Source: Acorus gramineus
Lineage: Eukaryota > Streptophyta > Magnoliopsida > Acorales > Acoraceae
Direction: 5' to 3'
Assembly (NCBI GenBank): GCA_030737835.1
Contig: JAUJYN010000012.1
Coordinates: 12,014,729-12,078,728, forward strand
DNA: 64,000 bases
The notes beneath the pieces were generated by a model. That model searched no databases, had not been told where the DNA came from, and saw only the letters and a program-made list of their open reading frames with translations. Of this stretch, positions 24,201-34,300 are shown in pieces. The position numbers were made by a program, and so were the translations under genes. Each line of letters opens with the position of its first letter. Positions within the stretch are counted from its first letter, which is position 1.

Positions 24201-27200
24201 ATTTCCTCATCGTATAATAATTTCTATACCTCATCTTTGTTTCCTGGACTGAGATCACATCAGAAGAATATGTCACTTTGATTTGTTTTTTGTTGTAACC
24301 TCATATCTCAGAACCAATCAATTATTACATCCTTAAACTGGCATAATTCTTGATATATTAAAAGTTTCATTTGTATAATGTGGACTTTATATGTTTTGCT
24401 TGTTCCCTTATTTGATGTCACACTATGGGCCCTCTTTAAAGTTTATAATTTCGTTTCTTTATTAGCTTCTTTCAAAGTACTGAACAATGGTGAATTGTCC
24501 TCTGCAGGGGCACATAAGAGGCTTATCACTTCACCACCAGTAGCCATTTTTCCTCACCCCCTTGCCAGTGACCTTAGCTTTTCAAGGTTTGTGTTTTTTT
24601 TGTTCTTGTTTTATGCTATTCTCATGTTTTTTCCTTTTTTTTGGTATGTATGTTTTATATTTGGATGTGGCTGGCATATATATAAATTTATTGTTTTTTT
24701 ATGCAGGTACTGGAATTACCTGAGGAAGCAAACATTCGTTCTAGAATCATATATATCGGAAGTTAATTGGATGATGAATCGTGCATTATTTTCTTCACAC
24801 ATTTATCTGTCCTGGGGGTTTGTGGCACCTTATCTTATGGCAATGATGCATCTTGCTGCAGCTCTAAGGGCGATGTTTAGTGATTATCCATTCAAGGAAA
24901 CAACTCACATGTCTGTTGGTGAGCACACTCTTCCTCTTAGACAAGGGAGTTGGTTTGTATAAAATTTAATGTCCTGGTGAACGTTGTGTTTGATTATGTG
25001 TATACTACCTTGCCATTTGATGGATTATAAATGTTCTTCCAAAACCAGTTGAATTCATTTTTAAGATTAAGAATATGTTATGCAAATAACTAGATGAACT
25101 GAGGTTGGTGCAGTATCAGCATTGTTTATGAGATCCAATTGATACTTGCATTTGTAAATGGTTGATCCTTTTCTTCACTTCAAATTATGGCCAAACAAAT
25201 TTTCTTTTTGTTCAATGTTTTCAAAATTTACAAAATGTAAGAGAAAAAGCTATGCATTACTTTCCCACAATTTAGATAGATCCTTACAGAGTTTTATATG
25301 CAGGTTTGTTACTGGCAGGCTGTTTGGCTGTATGCACAGTTATTGAACTTATTTCTATGTGGAATTTGACAAAAGTGGAAATAAAATTGTGTAGCATGTT
25401 ATCTCCAGAGGGGCCTCCAGTATCACTTAAATCTTACAATTGGGGCCTGGTAAGTGTCTTTTTACTTTTTAATGTCAAAATCATGCCCTACATAATGTAA
25501 GTAACTAATAATAATAGTAAGTGGGTCTTGGACCCATAGGTCAATGGTTGACAACAAAATTTGCCACCATGAGGTCTTAAGTTCAAGTCTCACCACTAAT
25601 CAAACAAAAAATGCTACTAATAATCAGTTTCAAATCTAATGGAAGAGAATCAAGAAATCTTCTCTTTTGGTTTTTGGTGCTGGTGTGTCTGTATATCACT
25701 TTTTGAAAGTTTTATCCAAGAGCATGTATGTATGTGCCCTACTTTCTTGGATGTATAATGCTAGATCATATATGTCACCTGTCATTTAGATTATTACATA
25801 CTCGGGGTTGTGGTGGTTTATGGATCATATCAATGATTACTTTAGCACAATTTATGACACAAACATGTCTCATGACATGCCAACTAAGCTGTTTTTGCGT
25901 ATAGTTCTCTGGCTACAAGCACTATAATGACAGTCATAACCATCGTGTTTGAAATATAGACCTCTCACAATTACACCCGTGCAAACCAAATGTCTCGTGA
26001 TTTAGAGATTCATTACTTCTTATATAAACCAATAAGCACATACAGAAATATACAGGATGCAAAATATCACTCGGTGTAGGATATTGATGTATACAATTTG
26101 TAAGCTATATCTTCATTAATTTACTTTATCAGTAGATAAGCGCAGGAGTCATTCATTTGTTTTTGTGTACTTTACTTTTCTCCATTTTTAAAAAACATTA
26201 ATATTTGAAATTTATTGCTCCTGTGGTGTAAATTTAATAGCACTGCGAATTATGGTATTATGTACTTTCTCCAGCTTTATGTATAATGAATTGATGATTA
26301 GTTGTACCCAATGCATCTGTTAACTGGTGTCTATTTGGTGTGGACTGAAATGGAATGACCATATGCAGGTCTTACATCTAAGGCATACCTCTAATGTATG
26401 CAAGGACATCCTTCAGTCAATTTTATTCCTCTGATATTTTCTTCAGGAACCAATACCATTTGATGGAATTTGTAATAACTAAAATTGGGAGCCAGTAGAT
26501 GTTCTTAATATCTAGGAGAATTGAAGTGAAAACTTCCGATTCTAGTTTCTTGATATTAGAAACATTATAGGTGCATTTTGTTGGTTCACTTTTTTATTCA
26601 CTCATGCATGACCTTGTTTATGTTTTGTTTTTTAATAATTTGACTTGAATCTTTAAATGAACAATGTTTTTTTTTATCTATGATGAAATTTCAATTTTAT
26701 AGTTTTCTGATGCTGAAGTGTAAGAAATTGTATATGGTGAGCAGATCTTTCTTGCAATGCTTGTCGACAATTTCCTGTACCCTGTATCTTCTCTGCGTTC
26801 ATACTTTTCGAAGTCTATCAACTGGTCTGGTGTCCGGTATCATTTGAAAAATGGCAAGATACACAAGGTTTGTTCATGTCTTATGATTTCCTTTTTTTAA
26901 GATTCCATATTCTTGTCAATAAAAAGGTGCCATATTTTGTTTTCCACTACCATTTGATCTTGAGTATTTTAGAGTTTAGACAGCTACAAAACCTTCACTG
27001 TGTAATGTACACAAGCCAGTTACATTATTGCATTAGCATTACTCATTGAACAACTCATATCAAACACACACTAAGGGCCTGTTTGGATACGAGTTTAGGT
27101 AGATTCTGTGTTTGAAAAGCTAAAAATTCCCAAACTCAGATTCAAACACATTTTTAGCGTTTTAACTTTTCAAACTACCATCTTTCTTATTTAGGCAAAA

Positions 27201-28007
27201 AATTCTTGTAGTTGAAAATCTAATAAAATAACACTTTTCAAACGCTGAGTTTGAAACATAAAATTCTAAGAATCTTAGCGTTTCAATCTCCCATCCAAAT
27301 GTAGCCTAAAGTAGACAAAAAACTTGGATATATGGAAAGTGACAACTTTGATTATGTACTTTTTTAGTTGGTCTAGCAATCTCACAAGACCAATTTGTGA
27401 TGTGCATTCAGCAATCAACTATTTAGTTGGTTCAAATGTAAGCTTAATGCAGATGCGTTTATCCTGGTGCCAACAAATTACACCATCATGTCTTGTGGTT
27501 GCTTGGGTCAATTTTTTTTTTTAATTATGACAAAAAGAATCTTTTTATTTTTTTTAGCGGAGGTTGGATGATTTTATTAAGAGAGAAGTATTATTAACTG
27601 ATTGATTGTAAAATATTGGAGGGGAACACTTGTTATTCTTGATCTCTGCATGATGATTATATGATGGAAGATATTAGAGTTGACCACATTGATGTTCTTG
27701 GGATATTCAACACCCTTTGCCTGATTAATCTTCATAAATATTATTAACTGAATGAGCCTCATATGATCTGGGGAAGCAAGCATTGATTTGGTTATGAATT
27801 TTATACAACTTCCATGAATGCATCGTGACACTTTTCACCCCTCATTTTGTGTATGAGCAGATTGAGAGATGCGGAGAGCCAATTTATTCGTATTTAGGAG
27901 GAAAGCATTTGTTTGGAAGGAGGGGTTGTCCACAAAAAAGCTCCTTCCTCAGCTCTCTTTCAAGAAGTATGTTACAATGGCGCCAACCGAAAAAGTTTGA
28001 CACCTAG
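15206..28007 (+). CDS. GCS: Ceramide glucosyltransferase (glucosylceramide synthase, GT21)
   Basis: Transfers glucose from UDP-glucose to ceramide at the ER/Golgi membrane. Fourteen exons join in frame: 15206-15292, 15409-15464, 15570-15744, 16874-16975, 17529-17600, 18401-18517, 18664-18741, 22387-22449, 22534-22630, 24508-24586, 24707-24918, 25304-25449, 26745-26867 and 27861-28007. The product is 517 aa, close to other plant GCS proteins (about 520). It has an N-terminal membrane anchor (about 22-47), a GT-A domain with VSVVMPLKG (start), FLDDDVRLH (DDD at 181-183) and GGYSDDMT (SDD at 273-275), and C-terminal hydrophobic segments near 335-360, 380-400 and 429-450. The family's (Q/R)xxRW motif is not literal: the matching place reads RYWNYLRKQ (309-317). 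Intron 7 (3.6 kb) and intron 9 carry transposon insertions, but all exon junctions are clean. Confidence 0.94.
19020..19100 (+). repeat. Short imperfect repeat of ATGACACGAC-like units
   Basis: Around 19046-19090, words such as CATGACATGACACGACAC recur with small changes, in intron 7 just upstream of the hAT insertion. A local simple repeat; no function inferred. Confidence 0.5.
19181..20907 (-). mobile_element. Internally deleted hAT transposon in glucosyltransferase intron 7
   Basis: Flanked by a perfect 8-bp duplication ATAGAAAT (19173-19180 and 20908-20915), the hAT hallmark. Ends CAATGTT and CATAGTT (inverted) are imperfect; both sub-terminal regions carry ATCGATATAT plus GAAA words in inverted orientation. 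On the minus strand, frames encode pieces of a plant hAT transposase: a BED-finger-like stretch (DHVWKYGKYKS ... CLLCSH ... GANAKPCPK, about 20330-20110), then GPMDLFCRG, then LQFKRWLNGQ, and an Asp/Asn/Gly-rich C-terminal tail (about 19620-19450). Most of the catalytic domain is absent and there are stops between pieces, so it is a non-autonomous deletion derivative. It is 1,727 bp long and antisense to the host gene. Confidence 0.88.
19739..20077 (-). pseudogene. hAT transposase remnant (N-terminal region)
   Basis: 112-codon open piece inside the hAT element. It holds the acidic linker (EQTHVDDDDVQEISG), RGPMDLFC, corresponding to the GPMD(K/R)F word of plant DUF659/hAT proteins, and LQFKRWLNGQ, corresponding to the start of the RNase H-like domain (usually IARWMYEAGIPFN). 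The sequence then departs from the family, consistent with an internal deletion. Not expected to make active transposase. Confidence 0.6.
21624..22222 (+). mobile_element. Inverted-repeat element, GGGTTGGGT family, in intron 7
   Basis: The left end TAGAGCTGTGGGTTGGGTC and right end (inverted) TAGGGGTGCAACTTGAGAGG bracket about 600 bp, with long sub-terminal arms rich in CAACCCGAACCCAA and its complement. The core is AT-rich and non-coding. It matches the larger element at 62.65 kb in terminal sequence and the relic at 30.06 kb internally (TTTCAAAAC(A/G)GTGTCATTT; AACATTTAAATTTA). Flanking 8-mers (ATCGTGTT, GTGTTGTG) do not match convincingly, so no duplication is claimed. Confidence 0.6.
23404..23799 (+). 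mobile_element. TAGGG-ended MITE with 8-bp target duplication, in intron 9
   Basis: 396 bp. Terminal inverted repeats TAGGGGTGGTAAAC and TAGGGCTGGTAAAC (one mismatch), bounded by the perfect duplication GATGGGGG at 23396-23403 and 23800-23807. Sub-terminal arms are rich in AGCTCGGCTCG and GAGCCGAGCC. The 8-bp duplication favours hAT. A reading with 10-bp flanks would favour Mutator, so the superfamily is stated with reserve. Non-coding. Confidence 0.82.
25535..25612 (+). repeat. tRNA-derived SINE-like fragment in intron 12
   Basis: TAGGTCAATGGTTGAC resembles a pol III A box, and AAGTTCAAGTCTCACC, about 40 nt later, resembles a B box (GTTCAAGTCTC), at tRNA-like spacing, followed by A-rich sequence. 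No tRNA fold with paired acceptor stem, so a SINE head is the better reading. Confidence 0.4.
27075..27306 (+). mobile_element. hAT-like MITE in intron 13
   Basis: Left end GGGCCTGTTTGGATACGAG; right end (inverted) GGCTACATTTGGATGGGAG. The interior is inverted-repeat-like: TTTGAAAAGCTAAAAATTC against CTAAGAATCTTAGCGTTTC. GGGCCTGTTTGGAT is a common end of plant MITEs. CTAA flanks both ends, but a clean 8-bp duplication is not visible. About 230 bp, non-coding. Confidence 0.65.
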
Positions 28008-28450
28008 CAACCGCTTCTCCGAAAATCAGTTTTTTTTCACTACATACTCTGGTGCATTTGGGTAGGTAATCCTTATTCTTCAGATCAGAGGTTCATAGGG
28101 AATTCTTTCTTCTTTTTTATTCCTCTTGATTTTCAAAATCTCATTAAATCGATTAATTATTCTGGTCCAGACCTGTTTGTCCTTGGTTGAGTCTGAATTG
28201 CCAATGTTTTGTGACATTTAAATGTGACTAACATCATCATTCAATACAGTGAAATGTGTATTCTTCTTCACCTATTCCAGTTGTGTATCAACATTGTTTG
28301 AACATCATTCTTGGCTATCAGGTGATGATGAAGCCTTATGAAAGCTGAAGCCCAATTTCCATTTTTCAGTTTATAAAATATCACTACTTTTTTGTAAATT
28401 TTCATTCACTGTTTATTACAAAAAAGGATTGTGATGTTTTTTGAGTTTTT
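28008..28450 (+). other. 3' UTR of the glucosyltransferase gene (extent approximate)
   Basis: Follows the TAG at 28005-28007. T-rich, with TTTGTAAA-type words near 28390, then a long T run near 28448. The poly(A) site cannot be fixed from sequence alone. Confidence 0.35.
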
Positions 28451-28454
28451 TTTT

Positions 28455-29580
28455 TTTTCATGTCTGCCCTTCAAATACATCTTAATTATTTTCTACCACT
28501 ACATATAGCGTATGTAAATGTATACCATTGAAATCTTATTCAATGAAAAAATGTTCGGTTAATCACTTATTATGATCAAAATTTAACTTAATTATATTGA
28601 ACTCCTAACCAGTGGAAGGAAAGAAAGGATAAAAATAACCTTAGCTTAATATTTGTAATAATGTAAATAATTAATCATTGTATCCTAAATGATTTATTGA
28701 TTTCAAATTAAATTACTTTATTAAGTTTTTCTGTAGATATATTATTTTATGATTGATATGATTAGTATTAGAATAAAATAACATTCTTTCCTTTATTATT
28801 TTAATGTAATTATAATATAAAGAAAACTCTTTGATGTTTAATATATATTTATATTTATTGCAGATTTTGGTTGAACTAAATTATATTTTTTAGTTTAAAA
28901 CTCGATTTAGTTAATGATTTACAGATATAGTTTTTATATAATAAAAATAAATATTTGGTTTTTATGTATGGATTAATGTTCTTAATGAACATAGTAACAT
29001 GGTTAGAAAAAGAAGAAGAGAAAACTAATAAAAGTGGTAAATATGCAAAATGTTAAACATTATAATTGTATAAAGCTAAATAAATAGATTGTTTGGAATG
29101 GTATAAAATTATATATATAACGTGCTTGGAGGTTATGTGCCAAAAAAAACCCCTTTTTAATACATAAAACTAGGGCTATACTTTGAGGGCTGATTTGATA
29201 AGGGGATAAATGGTTAGATAAGGATAATTATGGGTTTGGGTGAGTGAGATAATAACTTATTTTTGTCTAATATAAAATATAATCAAGATAAACCGCTGAT
29301 AGTTGTCCTAAAATTAAAATAAGAATGTTGATATTTTATTCTAATTGAGATTGCATTTATCATTACTTTTTATTTCAATTTTGACAAATGTGAATATGAA
29401 TAAAATTAATGGAGTAAGGAGTTCAATCCAAATCCAACTAATTACATTTCTTCCATGTTCAGGTTTTTTTTTTTTTTTTTTGGGTAAAAAAGCTCACTAA
29501 ACTGAACTTTAAGTCCTGTGGGACACAATTTATGCACAATATTTTAAGAACCTGTGAGCCTGTCATTCCGTCTTAACCCT
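28455..29580. other. Intergenic, no gene recognised
   Basis: Very AT-rich to about 29150. 29190-29460 carries words (GGGATAAATGGTTAGATAAGG, split as seen) reminiscent of the element in the CDPK intron at 49.97 kb and may be a decayed relative. No coding content. Confidence 0.4.
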
Positions 29581-29582
29581 TG

Positions 29583-30037
29583 GGGTGCGTTCGATTGCAA
29601 AACTGATTTCGTAGGAATCTGAATTTTAAAATTGTTTTTGCAGTAAGCTCACCCTCCCAGCTTCTATAAATCATAACTTTTAGATTCTATTTATCTGAAT
29701 ATGTTTGTAAGAAGCTGTTATAATAAAACTATTTGGTTGCACGATTATAGAAACAGCTTCCTGCAAACACAAAAACTACACAATTGTCTAACTGAACGTT
29801 ACCTTTCCGTTTGAAAACAGATTTGAACAACTTTTGAGTTTGCAGGAAGTTGCTCTTCCCAAATCCATTTTCACACTAAAAAAACTAAAGTAAAAAACTG
29901 TAGACAGATTTATATGAAAAAATGTTCAAAACCTGAGTTTTTCAAATGCTGCAGAGAGGCAGCTTCTTGTAAATTAGCTTTAAATCCAGTTTTTACCGAA
30001 AATCAGTTTTACAATCTTGCAACTAAATGCCAACGGA
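29583..30037. mobile_element. Inverted-repeat MITE-like element
   Basis: Left end GTGCGTTCGATTGCAAAACT then GATTTC; right end, inverted, GTTGGCATTTAGTTGCAAGA then TTGTAAAACTGATTTTC. The arms continue inwards. About 450 bp, non-coding, no confident target duplication. Confidence 0.6.
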
Positions 30038-30059
30038 AGGCGAGGTCTATTTTTGTGGC

Positions 30060-30335
30060 TGTTTGTTCAGGTTTAAATTGAGTGATTTTTGTTTGATTTT
30101 CAAAACAGTGTCATTTTGAACCAAACAGCAAAGTATGATAGAAAATACCGATGGAAAATGAAACTATGAAAATGACAAATTGTAGGATAAAATATAATTG
30201 ATGATTCATTTTCATACTTGACTTAGAACATTTAAATTTAACACTTACCTTAACAAGTTCGGGTGAAATAAAAAAAATCCAATCCGTCAACCCAATATGT
30301 AGATTCAAGCGCAGCCTTACACCACTAAAAAAACC
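30060..30335 (+). mobile_element. Decayed relative of the intron 7 GGGTTGGGT element
   Basis: Shares the order TTTCAAAACAGTGTCATTT, then an A-rich middle, then AACATTTAAATTTAACACT, then CAACCC-type words with 21.8-22.1 kb. Ends have eroded; no duplication seen. Confidence 0.4.
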
Positions 30336-30519
30336 AAATCTAGATCAATCCAAAAATTGATTTGGGTTTAATTTAGAATAAACAAGTAATTTAAATATAG
30401 GTTAACTTGTTTAATTTGAATGCCTTTTTCCAAGCAGTCAAATTTGGACTGGATAACATAACCCAAAACCCAACCTCACTTTTCTTTCTCAATCTCCACC
30501 ACATCTACGTCTCTAATCC

Positions 30520-30758
30520 ACACCGTCCATCCCAAATCCAACGGCCAATATCACATCCAACACGCCGGGACCACCTCACACGTCCAGGTTCGATGTATCA
30601 ACATCAAACAGAAATCAAAGTCCCAATAAAAAAAAAAGCTATCGCGACCAACCAACAGAATCCAAACACGTCAGAAAATCGACATAATAAACACAACCCG
30701 CGTATCACCAGACGAACTCTTCCACCACCAAATATATTCAACGTAAGAATAAGGGAAC
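30520..30758 (+). promoter_or_regulatory. Probable SIR promoter DNA, separated from the gene by a MITE
   Basis: GC-richer than its surroundings, with words typical of plant promoters (CACCGTCCATCCCAAATCC, ACACGTC near 30575 and 30670, GGCCAAT-like near 30543). It ends exactly where the inverted-repeat element at 30759-31252 begins. The coding start of sulfite reductase is only about 120 bp beyond the element's far end. Inference from position and composition. Confidence 0.4.
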
Positions 30759-31252
30759 ATTAATTCCGGGTCCTCCGGAGAATCCTTGAATTATTTTTAG
30801 GTCCCTGAAACACATAGACTTATTTTTAAGCTCCATATATTAGTTGGAGTATTATTTATGGGCCTTTTCATCTAATGGGGGGCTATCTTTTACCATTTTT
30901 TTTCACTTTTGTCCTTGTTTTATTTTTTATTTATGTCTCTCTTTCTCTCCCATTCACACAGACATCAACCCTTCCTCGTTCTCGAGTGGTCTCCAGTCAC
31001 CCACTTCCCCCGGTGATCCTCTTTCTATTGCTATTCCCTTTCTCCCACCTTAACAATGTATATGAACCTATATCTAGACCTGTTAACCGTGTACATAATC
31101 GATCAAGGGTATGAATATGTTAATGGTGGTCTCAAAAACTGTTACTCAAAAGGACATGGAAATAATAGACAATAGGGGACTTTAAAAAAGTTTAAAATGT
31201 TTTCAGGGACTCAAAAATAATTCAAGGTTCCGTGGAGGACCCGGAATTAATT
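30759..31252. mobile_element. Inverted-repeat MITE immediately upstream of SIR
   Basis: The left end ATTAATTCCGGGTCCTCC (30759-30776) is repeated inverted at 31234-31251. The arms continue for about 50 bp: CCTTGAATTATTTTTAGGTC against CCTTGAATTATTTTTGAGTC, followed by CCTGAAA. About 490 bp, with a non-coding interior. TTAA (or TTA/TAA) is present at both edges. A TTAA duplication would suggest a piggyBac-type element and a 3-bp TWA duplication a Harbinger-type; these cannot be separated here. Confidence 0.8.
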
Positions 31253-31373
31253 TCTCCAAAACCGAAAATAAAAGCCCCTTCGTGTGCTCTCTGTTACCCG
31301 TCGCCACCCACAGTGAGAGTTTTTTTGATCGATCGTTTTCGAGAAACCCTAATTTTCTCTGTGAGTTTCTCTG

Positions 31374-34300
31374 ATGGTGACGGCGGCGATGGTGGCCGTG
31401 AATCCCTCCGCCGCCGAGGTCCAGATCGGGGTGTTTCAGGGGCTCAGGTCGTCCGGGAGGGTTCGACCGGGGAGGTGCTCCGTTCTTCCGGCGGCGACAC
31501 CTGCGACGGCTTATTCGACGAGCTCTTCCACTATAAGCGCGGTTTCGACGGTCAGGATTCTTCTGCTGCGCTGTCTCTTTAGATTGCGTTTTTGAAGTTT
31601 CAGCTTTTAAAGGAAAGTAAAAAAAACAACAGATTTTAGTTATAAAAAAAAAAGTTTTTTAAGTGTCTCTTTTTGGAAAGCTAATTTCAAAAGATGTTTT
31701 AAGTGAAAAACATTTTTTTCCTTCAAAATTTAATGTGTTGTTTAGCTTAATTTTGAGTGGTCGAGCCACTATTGCTTGACATTTCTGACTTGTTCTATAA
31801 AAATTATTCCTTTTGCAGTCTGTTAACATTCAAGGATGCTGTTATCTCTTCTCTTTGGTTTGCCTGATTCACGCGCAGATTGTTTTATTGGCATATCCGA
31901 TAGGAATAACATAAAAGAAGCCTTATTGCATTAAAATGGAATTATTTATGAAGTGCATTTGAGGGATTGGTAAAAGGTTGTATGCATCATGGTGCCAGTT
32001 TCTTGCAGATTGTGTCGAATTATTAGGAATCCAGTTAGTGGGTACACGATAACTGATGTCAGCCCATATTGGTTATGTAGTTTAAGCATATGTTTTTCCA
32101 TTACAGAATCAGGCTTCTCGATAATGTTCTCGCAGTATTACAAAAGAAATGTGGGATAAGTCTCATTATATTCTTAGCCTTTTTTTCCATTCTCCCTGGT
32201 AGAGCTAGGAATGGGTCTTTGTCGCTGAAAGCGAGAAGACTATGATGACCATAGTCACAAAGTACTCCGCTTGGATACCTTCCATACCTATCAGCCAAAT
32301 ATACTTCTGTTTGTCGAACTGTATGTTTAGTATATTCAGGATCTGGGTATTTACTTAGTTTGAATGATTTATTATATTCTTCATAATTATAAAAGCAAAC
32401 ACTACTTATTGCCAATGCATTCACACCCAACATAGAAATTTTTACATATATTTTTTCATATTAATGATAGAAAACATCTAGAAAATAATTTAATCATTTT
32501 CATACTATTTTTATACTTATTCCATATGATTTATAAGCCATAATAATGCCTATCTACTCAGCCCTGCTGCAACTCCAGCAACCCACATCTTCAACACACG
32601 CATATGACTAGTCTGTTTTTCTCTGGGCACGTATGTATTTTTTATCTGCTTTTTGATGGTATAAAAGTCTAAATAAAAGATATGCCATGCGTATAAAATT
32701 TCATGAATGTTGAATCGGTAGAAAGGGTTTGATTGTCGTATAATGTCTGAACATTTTAACTTCTATGTGCAGCCTGTCAAGCCAGACACTCCACAAGTCA
32801 AGCGCAGCAAGGTCGAAATATTCAAAGAGCAAAGCAACTTTCTTAGATACCCTCTGAATGAGGAGCTGGAAACAGATGCTCCAAATATAAATGAGGCTGC
32901 GACACAACTAATCAAGTTTCATGGAAGTTATCAACAAGCCGACAGAGAAGTCCGTGGTCCTGGTGGAAAAGCTTACCAGTTTATGCTTAGAACAAAGAAC
33001 CCTTGTGGCAAAGTCCCAAACCAGCTTTATCTTGCAATGGATCATCTTGCAGATGAGTTTGGAATTGGCACTCTTCGTCTGACTACCAGACAGACGTTCC
33101 AGTTACATGGAATTCTAAAGAAAAATCTCAAGACTGTGATGAGCACTATTATCAGAAACATGGGATCAACTCTTGGTGCTTGCGGGGATCTCAACAGAAA
33201 TGTTCTTGCTCCTGCAGCACCATTCACCAGGAAAGATTACCTGTTTGCTCAAGAGACAGCGGATAATATAGCTGCGCTTCTTTCCCCTCAATCGGGTGCG
33301 TATTATGATCTGTGGGTTGATGGGGAGAAAATCATGTCAGCAGAGCCTCCTGAAGTGGTGCAGGCTCGCAATGATAACACACATGGAACAAATTTCCCTG
33401 ATTCCCCAGAACCCATATATGGAACCCAGTTCCTTCCTCGGAAATTCAAAGTTGCAGTGACCATACCGACAGACAACTCTGTTGATATTCTTACAAATGA
33501 CATTGGCGTTGTAGTAATTTCTGATGCTGATGGAGAACCTCAGGGATTCAACATCTATGTAAGTGGGGTGCATTCTTTGTCATGCTCTTGTTTTCAATCC
33601 GTCTCATTTAATCATCTAAATATTTCGGTCATTTATGGCTGATTAATTAGTGATTTTGCAGGTTGGTGGCGGTATGGGAAGGGCACACAGGATTGAAACC
33701 ACTTTTCCTCGCTTAGGTGAACCTCTCGGTTATGTGCCAAAGGAGGATATATTGTATGCCATCAAAGCCATCGTTGTCACGCAACGAGAAAACGGGAGGA
33801 GGGATGATAGAAAATATAGTAGGATGAAGTATTTGATTAATGAGTGGGGAATCGAGAAGTTCCGGAGTGTTGTTGAGCAGTACTACGGAAAGAAATTTGA
33901 GCCTTTCCGTGATTTACCAGAGTGGGAATTCAAAAGCTATTTGGGATGGCATGAGCAGGTATGTATCTGATGATTCTTTCCGTGCCTTTTGATTATGGAA
34001 TTATTTATTTATTTGTATTATGCTGAAAACTACATGCCTATTCCTTCATTTGTTGTAACACTGTTTTTGTCACTTGCTTTTCCATCTACTGGATATCACT
34101 CCATTCATTGTCATATTTATGTTTGATCTATCCCATGTGTCTGTTTTTTCTGTCTGTAACTCTCCATTCCAATGTACCTTAATCAGTTATAAATTGCAGG
34201 GTGATGGTGCACTGTTTTGTGGGCTTCATGTGGATAATGGTCGCATTGGAGGTAAAATGAAGAAAACTTTGAGGGAGGTAATTGAGAAGTACAACCTGAA

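Noticed and set aside
25535-25612. Possible tRNA gene in intron 12 of the glucosyltransferase
   Set aside because: A- and B-box-like words are present but the cloverleaf stems do not pair, and A-rich sequence follows as in SINEs.
30407-30763. 118-codon plus-strand frame upstream of SIR
   Set aside because: Pro/Asn/Thr-rich low-complexity translation of promoter-like DNA that runs into the MITE end; no domain.
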